DNA of 64,000 nucleotides from Caulochytrium protostelioides. Taxonomy: Eukaryota > Chytridiomycota > Caulochytriomycetes > Caulochytriales > Caulochytriaceae. Each line of letters starts with the position of its first letter. Position 1 is the stretch's first letter. The position numbers and the translations under genes are program-made. Below the pieces are notes generated by a model that was given only the letters and a program-made list of their open reading frames with translations, searched no databases and had not been told where the DNA came from. Positions 38,745-49,000 of this stretch are shown here, piece by piece. The stretch spans positions 35,886 through 99,885 of the forward strand of contig ML014172.1 in the NCBI GenBank assembly GCA_003615045.1, read 5' to 3'.

Positions 38745-39424
38745 ACGATGTTGGACGCCGCGATGACCATCTTCTGCCCACGAGTCAGTCAGTCATCGCT
38801 CTGTGCGCATCAGCACTTCGATGGAAGGGGAAATGAAAATGGTAAGGGAATGCGCCGCGCCTTTTTTTCCGCTTTCAAAGGGATCAGCGCATGGGTGGTG
38901 AGTCGTTGTCGGAACTCCAATTCAGCAGCCGCCTCTCCCGTCGGAGGGCGGTGGTCAGCGGCGATCGCAGTATCAGCGAGACAAACCACTCGGGATCCGT
39001 TACGCATCAGAGGAGCACACGATAACCATGACACGCCGCGATAACCATGACACGAGCGATGCTGCTGCTGCTGTTGTCATCAGCACACGACTATGACCCG
39101 AGTGCCGATTCAGAGACGACGCGGTGAAGGCGAACATCGGCGGTGTGGACGGAGCGACCCGGCCGGCTTCTTGCCGGCGAGGAGTCATACCGGCACCCTC
39201 GTGTACGCGCAGACACCGCGGCCGCGACTGCGACCTCGCGTCTTTATTCTCATCATCGTCTTTTTCACTGGTGCGTCGCCACGTGGTGGCCGATCTCGCC
39301 CCGTTGAACCACGTGCCCACCCGCACCACGTGCCAACACGGTTTCAGGAGAGTGGCCACTCCGCGGTCGATCCTCGTCAGACTCTTGCAGACCCGCCTCG
39401 CCACCTTCCACCACTCTTCTGCGC

Positions 39425-39465
39425 CAGCCGAGCCCAGCCGAGCCGAGCCGAGCCCAGCCCAGCCA
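39425..39465. repeat. AGCCG/AGCCC pentamer array
   Basis: About eight five-base units alternating AGCCG and AGCCC, 620 bases before the SLY41-like start. Confidence 0.85.
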
Positions 39466-40081
39466 GTCCGACGGTCCGCTCCGCCCGCCACACCGAGCCG
39501 TCACACTAACGACACTCCACCAGGACCTCGTCCGGGTTCCATCCCGCCTTCAACTCTCTACCGCTGGCTGAGTGGAGACGCGCTGGAGCGCTAGCCCTCT
39601 CGCGTCAATCGTCATCTCATACGGCAGGCAACGTACGACCGGTGCCGCGATATCGCCGCCCACCGGCCTGCCGGCGATCGACCGCGCGCGAGTGCCCGCA
39701 GCGCCCCTCCGCATAGCTCTTTCCGACGGTCTCCCGGCATTGTCCGACTCCCGCCGACGCCTCGTCGCTCCGGCCTGTCCCCGCCGGTGATCGCCGGGAT
39801 CGTCTAGGCCCTTCGCTCGCCCCGCAGACCTCCGACGGATACCGATTGAAAGATCAATTGATACCCCGCGCGCGTTCCCATCGCTCGAGCCGCCGTCCGT
39901 GGTCGTCGCTCGATTGGCGTCCGTGATCGTCGCTTTCGTCGAGTTCGTGGCCGTCGAGCTCGTCGCCTCGACGCGGGTCCGCGCCGATCACCACCCGCAC
40001 ACCCCCGCTAAGCGGCCGTGAGCGGCGCCGCGCCGCCCACCGGCGTGCGGTTCGTCCTCCCGAGCTGACACCACCGACGGG

Positions 40082-43045
40082 ATGGGCCCAGCATCGGTCT
40101 CCATCAGCGCGCCTTCCTCGGATTCCTGGCCGTCTGCTCGGGGGCCGGCGACCCTCGCCGTCGCCGGCCCCCGCGCCACCACCACCACCACCGCTGCTAC
40201 TGCTGCTCCTGCGAAGGCCGCACCCATCGCCGGCCTCTCCGTGGTCACGCCGCCGCCTCAACGCTTCCTGGCGGCCAAGCCGACCCTCGTCTCGAATCGA
40301 ACGTCAGGGCCGTTCGATGCGCGCTTCATCCCGACGCCGACATCGCCGACGCCGTTGATCGCGCCTGCGGCCTGCGGCGGTCCCGCCATGCCGCTGGCGG
40401 CCGCTGCTTATGCCGACGGCGCCACCGCTTCCACACTCACCGCCGCCGCGCCCATCATTACGTCTGCACGGGCGCCGCCGCCACCATGGGCCGCCGAGAT
40501 CCGCCACCAAGCGCACCGGCCCGACAGCCCGAGCCCGCTGCGCCAACAGGCCCTCGTGGTGGCGACCTCGCCCCCGACGGCTTCCGCCTCGCTCTCGGCG
40601 TCGGTGTCGGCGCCGCCGACCGCAAGCAGCGACGGGGGCGACCCCCGCGATGGGTGCCCAGATGCACGCCAGCTCGGCGGCGTGCGGGACGACGTATCGG
40701 CTGTGCCGATGCGGCCACAGCGCCTGGGCGCGGTGCCGGTCGCGGGGGCACCCGTGCCGGCGTCGGATCCCGCTTCGGCCCCGCTGGGAGGATACATGAC
40801 GCCGGTGCCGGCGCATGGTGACGTCCGGCCACCCGCGGAGGCCCAGCTGGCGGACGCCGCGGCCTACCACGGCGGGTACCGCGACACGGCGTCGCCGCCG
40901 CACCATGGCCGACGCCACATCTCGCCGAACCTGCGGCGCATGAGCGGGCTGAGTATGTCCGGGGCAGCTGCGATGGCGGACGATCTCGCCGCGGCCGAGG
41001 ACGCGCGGCTGGCCGAGCGGCGCGGCGACGGGCTGAGCGGCGGCGGCGGCGGTGCGTGGGAGCGCAAGATGGCCGCGACGACGGTCGGCGCGGCCGCCGC
41101 CGGGGTGCTGCTGCATCCACCGCTCGCCGTCGCGGCGTACGCGGGCCGGTTCCTGCGGCGGATGGCGCGGTACCCGCTGCGGCAGCTCTCGTTCGTGCAG
41201 GACGACGCGGGATACCGACGGTTTCCGGCGAGCCAGAGCGGCACGCGGCCGTCGTGGCGGCATCGTGGCCGCCGCTGGATCCAGCGGCACCAAGCGTTGT
41301 GCGACCAGCTGTGGTTCTGCTCGATGTGCGTGCTGTGGTATATGAGCAGTGCCATGACGAACAACCTCGGCAAACAGGTCATGATGGCCTGGCGGCACCC
41401 GGTGACGCTGACCTTTGTGCAGTTCGGCTTTGTAGCGCTGTTCTGCCAGATCGTCGCTGCGACCACGGGGGCGTTCGGCCGTCTCCAGCCGCTCAACGTC
41501 AGCCGCTTCGTGACGGTCGTGCCGCTGAGCATCTTTCAAGTTACCGGGCACATCTTTAGCAGCGTCGCCATCAGCCGCATTCCCGTCAGTCTGGTCCATA
41601 CGGTGAAAGCCCTGAGCCCCCTGTTTACGGTGCTCATCTATCGAATCGTGTTGAAACGTGCGGTGAGCCATCGTGTCGCCCTCAGCTTGATCCCGCTGAC
41701 GTGCGGTGTCGTCCTGGTGACCATGACCCCGCATGTCCAGTTTAACGCGATTGGCCTCACCTGCGCTCTCGCAAGCACCATTGTGTTTGTGCTCCAGAAC
41801 ATTGTGAGCAAGAAGCTCTTTGACCACCACGCCAACCCGGGCGGAAGCGCTCATCTCCAGCAGCACCAGCATCAGCATCAATATCAGCATCAGCATCACC
41901 ACCATCACCATCACCACCATGCGGAGCCGCGCCACCACCGCTCGAATGAGGATCTCATGGCGTCATCATCCTTTCATGCGGCCGACGGCAGCGATCCCGC
42001 CATCACCCGGATCCTGCCGGCACCGACGCCGTCCATGCCGCTGTTGCCGCTCGCGCAGCCGACGCTAGCGGACCTCGGGCTTCCAGACGGGATCCCCGCG
42101 GCGGCTCGAGGCCTGTCGGGGGCCACGGCTGCGTCCTCGTCCTCCGCGGCCTCGGCCGCGCATCTGCACCCGTTCCACCCGCAGAACCCGCAGCACGCCC
42201 ACCGGCCTCACCACGCGTTGCTGCCGCACCGGCCCGCGCTCAGCACCGTCTCGTCGAGCACGTCGCTGTTCTCGATGGTGTCCGAGACGCCGTTCAGCAC
42301 GGCGATGCCGGTCGAGATCTCGCCGTCGCCGGCGTCGCCGCTGGGGCCGCGCGCGGGCGAGGCGGGGGACGCCGCTGGGACCGCCCGCGCGACGGCGCTC
42401 CGCATGGACGCGGGCGGCGACGCCGGCGCCGATGCGGGATCGTCGCGGTCGCACGCCGCTTACGCTGCCGTTACGATGGACGCGGGGCTCGCGGCCGCCG
42501 CGGACCCGCAAGTGTCGCTTATGCTGGTGACGCCGACGCTCGCGATGCCCGCGTCGCCGCTGATGCCTCCCGCCGTGGCCGCGCCGCCGGCGCCGGCGCT
42601 GGGGCGCGACCCGCGCGACCCCGACCCGCACCACCTCTCGAAGCTGTCGATGCTGTTCTGGGCGTCGACGTTCGCGTTCGTGCTCATGTTCCCGCTGTGG
42701 CTCTACTATGATCGCGTCGCCGTCGCCGATCTCTGGCGCGCTCGGCGCGCCAGCAGCAGCGGCGCGCCGCCGCCCCGCGCGGCCCCAGGCATGGGGATCC
42801 CCATGCTGCTTGTTCTGAACGGCGCCTCGCACTTTGCCCAGAACGTGCTGGCCTTCTACCTGCTCGGCCTGACGTCGCCCGTCACGTACTCGATCGCGAG
42901 CCTCGTGAAGCGCATCTTCGTGATCAGCGCGGCCATGCTGTACTTTGGCGACCGCGTCAACGCGGTCCAGGGCGCCGGCATCGTGCTCACCTTTGGCGGG
43001 CTCTGGCTCTACCAGTCAGCCAAGGGTCAGAAGGGGAGTCACTGA
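40082..43045 (+). CDS. SLY41: SLY41-like triose-phosphate/nucleotide-sugar transporter family protein with a large insert
   Basis: Drug/metabolite-type carrier of the TPT (SLC35E) family, probably in the ER/Golgi like yeast Sly41; the substrate is unknown. In 987 residues, 1-400 are low-complexity and probably cytosolic. The first membrane half spans about 403-582 (QALCDQLWFCSMCVLWYMSS, SLVHTVKALSPLFTVLIYR, QNIVSKKLF). The second half spans about 849-975 (KLSMLFWASTFAFVLMFPLWL, HFAQNVLAFYLLGLTSPVTYSIASLVKR, GAGIVLTFGGLWLYQS). About 265 residues lie between the halves, beginning with a Gln-His run and nine consecutive His. Fungal Sly41 proteins have a shorter insert at the same site (from memory, not checked). 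Intronless; first ATG chosen. Confidence 0.9.
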   Translation: MGPASVSISAPSSDSWPSARGPATLAVAGPRATTTTTAATAAPAKAAPIAGLSVVTPPPQRFLAAKPTLVSNRTSGPFDARFIPTPTSPTPLIAPAACGGPAMPLAAAAYADGATASTLTAAAPIITSARAPPPPWAAEIRHQAHRPDSPSPLRQQALVVATSPPTASASLSASVSAPPTASSDGGDPRDGCPDARQLGGVRDDVSAVPMRPQRLGAVPVAGAPVPASDPASAPLGGYMTPVPAHGDVRPPAEAQLADAAAYHGGYRDTASPPHHGRRHISPNLRRMSGLSMSGAAAMADDLAAAEDARLAERRGDGLSGGGGGAWERKMAATTVGAAAAGVLLHPPLAVAAYAGRFLRRMARYPLRQLSFVQDDAGYRRFPASQSGTRPSWRHRGRRWIQRHQALCDQLWFCSMCVLWYMSSAMTNNLGKQVMMAWRHPVTLTFVQFGFVALFCQIVAATTGAFGRLQPLNVSRFVTVVPLSIFQVTGHIFSSVAISRIPVSLVHTVKALSPLFTVLIYRIVLKRAVSHRVALSLIPLTCGVVLVTMTPHVQFNAIGLTCALASTIVFVLQNIVSKKLFDHHANPGGSAHLQQHQHQHQYQHQHHHHHHHHHAEPRHHRSNEDLMASSSFHAADGSDPAITRILPAPTPSMPLLPLAQPTLADLGLPDGIPAAARGLSGATAASSSSAASAAHLHPFHPQNPQHAHRPHHALLPHRPALSTVSSSTSLFSMVSETPFSTAMPVEISPSPASPLGPRAGEAGDAAGTARATALRMDAGGDAGADAGSSRSHAAYAAVTMDAGLAAAADPQVSLMLVTPTLAMPASPLMPPAVAAPPAPALGRDPRDPDPHHLSKLSMLFWASTFAFVLMFPLWLYYDRVAVADLWRARRASSSGAPPPRAAPGMGIPMLLVLNGASHFAQNVLAFYLLGLTSPVTYSIASLVKRIFVISAAMLYFGDRVNAVQGAGIVLTFGGLWLYQSAKGQKGSH
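41858..41921 (+). repeat. CAGCAT/CACCAT array encoding Gln-His then poly-His
   Basis: Hexamer array inside the insert of the SLY41-like carrier. Codons alternate CAG/CAT, then become CAC/CAT, giving nine His in a row. Confidence 0.9.
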
Positions 43046-43242
43046 CTCTGCGCCGGTTCGATTCCCGCTCCCGCGCGATTCCATGTTGAATGAAACGATC
43101 GAGACCATCGCTCGAGTTCGAGAGAGAGCACCCCCACCCCTCGGAGCTTTCTCCTTGATGGTCATCATCGGCCGTAGCCCCACGAAGCGTATACAGGACC
43201 CATGATGTCTTTTTCTCATATAGAACACAAAAGACGCTTTTT

Positions 43243-44228
43243 TTACAGCTTGCCGGTCCACACGCGCTGCATAAAGGCCGTGATGCCGACGTCGTGGGTG
43301 TTGAACGTGTACAGCCCGTAGAGCGTGCCCGCGGAGCACACCAGCAGGGTGTACTGGGCGATCTTGCCGATCACGGGGTAGTTGCGCGGGTGCAGGTAGT
43401 CCTTCAAGAGGGCGTCGAGGCCGATGTGCGAGTGGACCGGGATGAGAATGCCGAGCAGGAGGTCGTTGATGGCGTTGGGACCCCCGACGAAGGCATAGCC
43501 AATCGTGGGCAGCAGCGCGAGCGAGAGTCCGCGCTCCAGGAGCCAGTGGTAGGACCCGTGGGCCTTGGATTTGGGCAGCTGCGCCACGCCTGAGCGGGCA
43601 AACGGTTCACCGGACGTCGCCGACGCCAGCGGCGGCTTCTGCTGCAGCACCGAGCCCGTCTGCGGCTCTGCATCACATGCAAGAAAAAAGACATAGGGAG
43701 GTGAGTCGCATATCGAAAGATCATACCTGCGCATGATGCCCGAACCATGGCGCCAGCAGCCTGCGTCGTCAGACCTCTGCCAGGCATCCGCCCACACCCG
43801 GCATCATGCCTGGCGTAATCGAGGCCTCGTCTCGTCAGCAGCGATCGCTCGAGAAGCACGCTATGGCCGTCCGAGGGTTGCCGACAAAGGACCTGCATAC
43901 CGAATGCCAGATCGCGACGAGAACGCGGATGGCGACGGCGACGGCGAACCGCCTTCGCAAAGTCTTCGGATGGTCCTCCGGGCGAGCGACGGGCCACCCT
44001 AGTCGGCAGCAGGATCTTACCCGTCGACAGCGCGCGCGCGGCGGCGGTCCATGCCGATGCCGCGGGCTGCGGAAAGCGTGCGAGCGCGGCCCGGGGCGAG
44101 GCCACAGGCACGGCACGGGAGGACAGCGCGGCGCAGCGCAGGACAACGCGGGGCGCCGAGACGGCCGCGGCGACGGTTGCGCGCGGCAGCAGCGGACGCG
44201 CCGCCATACAGCCCACGCGAGCGAACAT
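43243..44228 (-). CDS. SDH4: Succinate dehydrogenase membrane anchor subunit (CybS), two exons
   Basis: Anchors complex II in the inner mitochondrial membrane and forms the heme/ubiquinone site. Exon 1 (44228-44021) encodes an Arg/Ala-rich mitochondrial presequence ending ARALST. Exon 2 (43667-43243) encodes the anchor. The 353-base intron (GTAAGA...GATGCAG, phase 1) gives 210 residues. The CybS region contains SYHWLLERGLSLALLP, the HSHIGLDALLKDYL motif with the heme-ligand His and the Asp-Tyr pair, and three hydrophobic helices. Stop TAA at 43245-43243. It converges with the SLY41-like gene 197 bases away. Confidence 0.93.
43668..44020 (-). other. SDH4 intron
   Basis: 353 bases, donor ACGG|GTAAGA, acceptor GATGCAG|AG preceded by a pyrimidine tract. 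It separates the presequence from the membrane anchor. A small extra exon inside cannot be excluded, but none is needed. Confidence 0.85.
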
Positions 44229-45476
44229 GATGGTTGTGGTCGGCCGGAGCAGCAAATCCAGCGAGGAGCAGGAGCAGGAGCAGCAGCAGCAACGACGGCG
44301 GTGGGGTGGGGGGTTCGTCTGGGTCGCGTGGGATGGAGCAGCAACACGAGCGGGCGGACAGCGATGGGCGACACCAGAGACGACGCCGTCGCTGTTTTTC
44401 CCCTCCGCCGGCGCTCCCCACGTGGCCGTGCGTGGACCCATGCACGGCAACGCGCACGCGGCGCGATGCATGCATCAGCGACGCTTGTATCAGCCGCGGG
44501 GGAGGTGGACCCGCCAGCCCTGGCGACGGCCACGGCGGTGCGCGCTTGTCACGAGGCAGACCCGTCCGGGCGAACCCGGGGCTGCGCCGCGACGAGCCGC
44601 GAACGCCCGAGCCGCCGTGGCCGTCGCCATGGCCGTCGCCATGGCCGTGGCGCAGGGGTCGTGGCGGCGACGGAAGGCCGCGCCGAGGGGGGCGGCCGCG
44701 CCGCGGGTTCCCACGGGACGGCGCCATCGCCATCGCCATCGCCATCGCCATCGCTATCGCCATCGCTGGGTGGACCGCGTCCAGCCATGCCAGCGACGCA
44801 CGGGAGGGCGACTCGCCGCCGGCGTGACGCTCGGCCCACCTCACGATCGACGGATCCACAGATCGAGGTCGAGAGGCATGCATGCATGCATGCGCGGTGG
44901 CCATGAGCACGTGGCCTTGGGGGAGCACGTCGACGGAGGCCGCAGGTCCACGCCTCCCTGGGCCGTGGAGTGGTCGCTTGCTCGGCGCGACGCCGTCGAC
45001 GGTGGATCCGCCGCGTGCTGCTGGACACGATGCGGGATCGGCGCCTGGCATCGCCGCGTCGGCCCTGGCGGAGTTTCAGGCACCCGACAGCATGATGGCT
45101 GCAGGCGGCAGCGCCGCTCGCGTGGCAACGGACAAAGAAAATGAAATACACAACGGATACAGCGAATATGAGGAACACGTCCCGCCCCACCGGGCCACGA
45201 AACGCGGACGCGAGGGCGAGGGGCCCGCCGGCCATCGCCATCATTGTCGGAAATTGACCGGACGACGCCGCCGGGCGATCCAGCGGGCTCGGTAGGAGCA
45301 GGCCGCGCGAGCGCCGATGAGCGACGAGAAACAAAAACAAAAAGGGACGAGAGAACAGCAGAAGCGGAGAGGGCGAGGCGGCAGCAGGCCCGAAGCGTCG
45401 AAAACGATCCCATGCATCGAAAACAGGAAGAGAAAGCGATCGGAGACCACGGGACCACCATGGGGGATCTGGCGGC
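44229..45476. other. Intergenic, SDH4 promoter and 3' region of the cyclin gene
   Basis: 1.25 kb, no supported gene. Open frames on both strands reflect GC content. Contains a CAGGAG run at 44261-44290, the CATCGC array (44725-44766) and a GCATGCATGCATGCATGC run at 44877-44894. Confidence 0.45.
44725..44766. repeat. CATCGC hexamer array
   Basis: Seven copies of CATCGC with one TATCGC variant in the upstream region of SDH4. Confidence 0.9.
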
Positions 45477-46046
45477 TCACGTGGTCGAGAAGGACGCCGC
45501 GCGACCGCCGTTCGCCGGATGATTTTCGGCCGCGGCAGCCACAGCGGGCACCGACGGCGCGCCGGTCGCCTGAGCGGCCTGCGACATCAGCGGCGGCGGC
45601 GGCGGCGGGAGCAGCGACGGGTGCGACGTCGCGGACGACGCCGCGGGATGGTCAGACGGCCCGTAGGCCAGGCCGGGCGGGTAGACCTTGCTGGCGCCGA
45701 GGAGGCCGTCGGCGAGGTGAGTCGGGTAAACGGCGCCCGCAGCGGCCGGCGCGGGGTCCGGCATGGCGCCCGGCGCCGCACCGGTGGCCGGAGGATGCCA
45801 CGGCGGCAGTGGCGTCGTCGCCGCCGCGCCCAGGTAAGGCTGGGGCTGGGACGGCGGCGGCGGCGGCGGCGGGGCAGGCACGGCGTGCAGCGTCTTGGCC
45901 GCCATGCGGGCAGGATCGGACGACGCGGAGCTCAGGTGGCGCGGGGACAGCATGGGCGTCATGATGAGCAGGTCGCCCGGGATCGTGCCGTGGGGCGGCG
46001 GCATGGACGGCGCACGGGAGGCCGTCGCCGCGGCGTCGGAGGACGA

Positions 46047-46079
<33 letters not shown>

Positions 46080-49000
46080 GCCGGCGAGGTTCGGATGGGA
46101 GGCCGATGTGAGCAGCGCGCCGCTGCCCCCGCCACCGCGGGACGGCAGGGTCGATCCTGCCACGGCTGCGGCCGCGGCTCCCGGCATGCCGTGCCAAGTC
46201 TCGTGCGACGCCATCGTCGCTGCGGGTGGCGAGAACGCCAGCGGACTGGAAAAGGGGTGCTGCTGCTGCTGCTGCTGCGACGTCGCGTACGCCGCTGCGT
46301 GCGCCGCCGCGTGGCTGTGTTTGGGAATCGGCAGATGGGGGTCGACGGCCGCCCCGCCTGGCGCTGCCGTCGTGGCCGCCGATGGAGGGTAGCCGTCGAG
46401 CCCGGTATGCGCACGGCGCGGGCGGTACTGGTAGGGCACGTAGCGCAGCGTCAGCCCCGGGCTCGGCGTCGCGAACTGGCGCTCGCGGTACGGTGTGGTG
46501 CGGCGCACGGGCAGGCCGGACCCCGCCGTGAGGGCGGGCGCGTGGCGCGCCGCGTGGGACGGCGCGTGGCCGTGGGGATGGTGGCCGTCCTGCCCATGGA
46601 GGTCGTCGGGCGGCGCGTCCGTCAGCGCCACGGGCGACCCGAGCATCCGCACGGGCAGCCCCGGCACGCCGCCGAGACCGCTGCTGTGGGCATGGACGAG
46701 CGGGTGCGGCGCCGACATCGCGGGGCCGCCCGGGACCGCGACGGTGCCGCGGGGTCGCGGGTGCTGCAGCCGGACGGGATGCGGCGCCTCGTGCGTCAGG
46801 TGCCCGCCGCCGCCGCCCGCGTCGACGCCGTGCGCCATGGGCGACGAGCCCGGCGACGGCGTCGGCGAGCCCATCTCGAGCCCGGCGGCGAGGCCGCGGC
46901 CTGGCGTCATGCCGGCGACGCTCAGCAGCGCCGGGTGGGCCATGACGCCGTGGACGTGAGCGGAGGCATGGGCGTGGCCATGGGCGAAGCCCGAGAGTGC
47001 GTGCGCGTGGGCGTGGCCATGACCGTGGGACGAGAACGCGTGGGTCGGCGTCGCGGGGGCGGACGGCGGCGCCGACAGCGAGACCGACGCCGGCGCGCCA
47101 CTCGACGCGGCGGGCGCCGCCGTGTGCGTGGGCAGGCGCGGCGGCAGGGAGAGCGCGGCGGCGGCGGCCAAGGCGGCAGGATCGATTGGAGGCCCGGTGG
47201 CGGCAACCGCGGACGCCGTGCTCGTGGCGAGTCCCGGCCGCGCGTACGGATGGTGCGAGGGATGGGCGTGCTGATAGAGCGCGCTCGGCGGACCGGTGAT
47301 TGCGAGGCCGTGGCCATGGCCGTGGAGCGGGCCGTGGTGGCCCGGGTGGGCGCGGGCGGTGGCGGCCGTGGCGGCCGCGGCGACCGAGGAAGTGATGGCG
47401 CGGGCGACGGCGTGGACGCCGTGGGGTCCCGCCGGCGTGAGGGCGTTGCGTCGGATGCCCCCGACGGGCGCCTGCGAGACGGCGGCGGCCGCCGTGGAGG
47501 CCGTCGGCATCGGGCCCTCGGAGGGATCGTGCGGGGCGTGCGGGAAGGGCGCCTGCGCCGGCGCCGGCGGGTGCGGATGCGGATGCGCGTGTGGATGCGC
47601 GTGCGGATGCGCGTGCGGCGGAGGGTAGGCCCCGGGAGGCGGCGCCGCAAAGAGCCGCGCGGCAGCGCCCGTGGGCGCGCGGGTCATCATGGCCACATCG
47701 CCGCGGTGGGGTGCTGCGGGCGCCGTGTGGCTGGAGACCAACGGCGGCGGCAGGAGCCCGTGCGGCGGGAGCCCGTGCGCCGCGACGCGCGGATCGACGC
47801 GGGCCCCGTTGGCATGCGCCGCCGCTGCCGCCGCCGCCGCCACCACGGGGCCGTGGGCGTGGACCGGCGTCGGCACCATGCGCGGGACGGCGTGCATCGG
47901 GTACGGCGGCAGCGGGCGCAGCAGGCCCGTGGTGGCGGGGCCGTTGTGGGGCGTCATGACATGGGCGGGACTGCGGACCAGGCGCGCGCCGCGCGGCGTC
48001 ATAAACAGCGTGACGCCCGGCGGCGGCGGCGGCCCGAACATCCGGTAGTGCGTCGCGACCGGCGTGGTCGAGCCCGAGACGTCGGCCGACGGCGGCGGAC
48101 TCAGGACGGGCGTGCCGTCCAGGTACGGCGACGGCGACCCGCAGCTCCGATTGGCCGGCGTCTGCGCCCCCGCAGGCATCGTCCCCGAGATCACCGGGTA
48201 GGACGCAGCTGGCAGCAGCGGTGGATGCTGCTGCTGCTGCTGCTGCTGGTAGTAGTAGGACTGGCTCAGCGCGAGCCATCGCTTGCGCTCCTTGATTTCA
48301 CGGATCTCGCGCGCAAACTCCTCACGCAATTGGCAGAAGGCGGCATAGTTCTTGTCGAGCAGGGCGAGCCAGTCCGCATACTCTTTGCGCGACGTGAGAA
48401 AGTCCCAGTCGACGCTCGAAAGGAAGCCAATCTCCATGCGATTGATTTCGCGCAGCGGGATCTTGGAGACCTTGCTCCAGGTCCGGTTCGTGTAGGTATT
48501 GTCCAGCAGCACCTTCATGGCCAGGTTGAGGCTGACGACGAGCAGGCGGCACTCGGACCCCGGCTGGACAACAGGAATGCCCTTCGCCGCGGCGGGGACC
48601 GGCGTGGGGCCGCTGGAGCTCGTAGGAGCCGTCGTGCCATGCACGGCCGAGCTGGCTTCTGCGGCTGCCGCCGCTGGAGACCCGTGGCGCGACGGCGTCG
48701 ACGCCGGAGGATGATGCGCGGACGATGAGGACGACGGCGCCGCGGCGGCGGCAGCGGTGGCGGCGGATGATGCCGCGTGGGCGGCCTGCGCGGCGGCGGC
48801 AGCGGCAGTCTTGGCTTTCAGTAGGCAGATCTTGTAGAGGGCCAGGAACAGCACAGAGCTGGCAATTTCGATGCGGCGCAGCAGGTCTTCGACAAAGACG
48901 GTAAAGTGTTCGAGCGCCGGGTGCGGCCGCGTCACGAGCTCGCTGAAGGGCTGCGTGTGCCACGTGGCATACACGAATGTCGCGACAAACCGCACGAGGT

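Larger units (their letters stand above)
38550..40081. other. Intergenic between CDC8 and the SLY41-like gene
   Basis: 1.5 kb with two arrays (38657-38744 and 39425-39465). Short frames on both strands have no family features. No RNA gene seen. Confidence 0.45.

Noticed and set aside
43050..43070. GGTTCGATTCC, a tRNA B-box-like sequence
   Set aside because: The flanking bases do not form a full T-arm, no D-arm, anticodon arm or acceptor stem fits upstream, and that upstream DNA is the end of the SLY41-like coding frame.
45519..48728. 1069-codon plus-strand frame antisense to the cyclin
   Set aside because: Arg-rich shadow of His/Ala/Pro codons; the cyclin box on the minus strand settles the coding strand.
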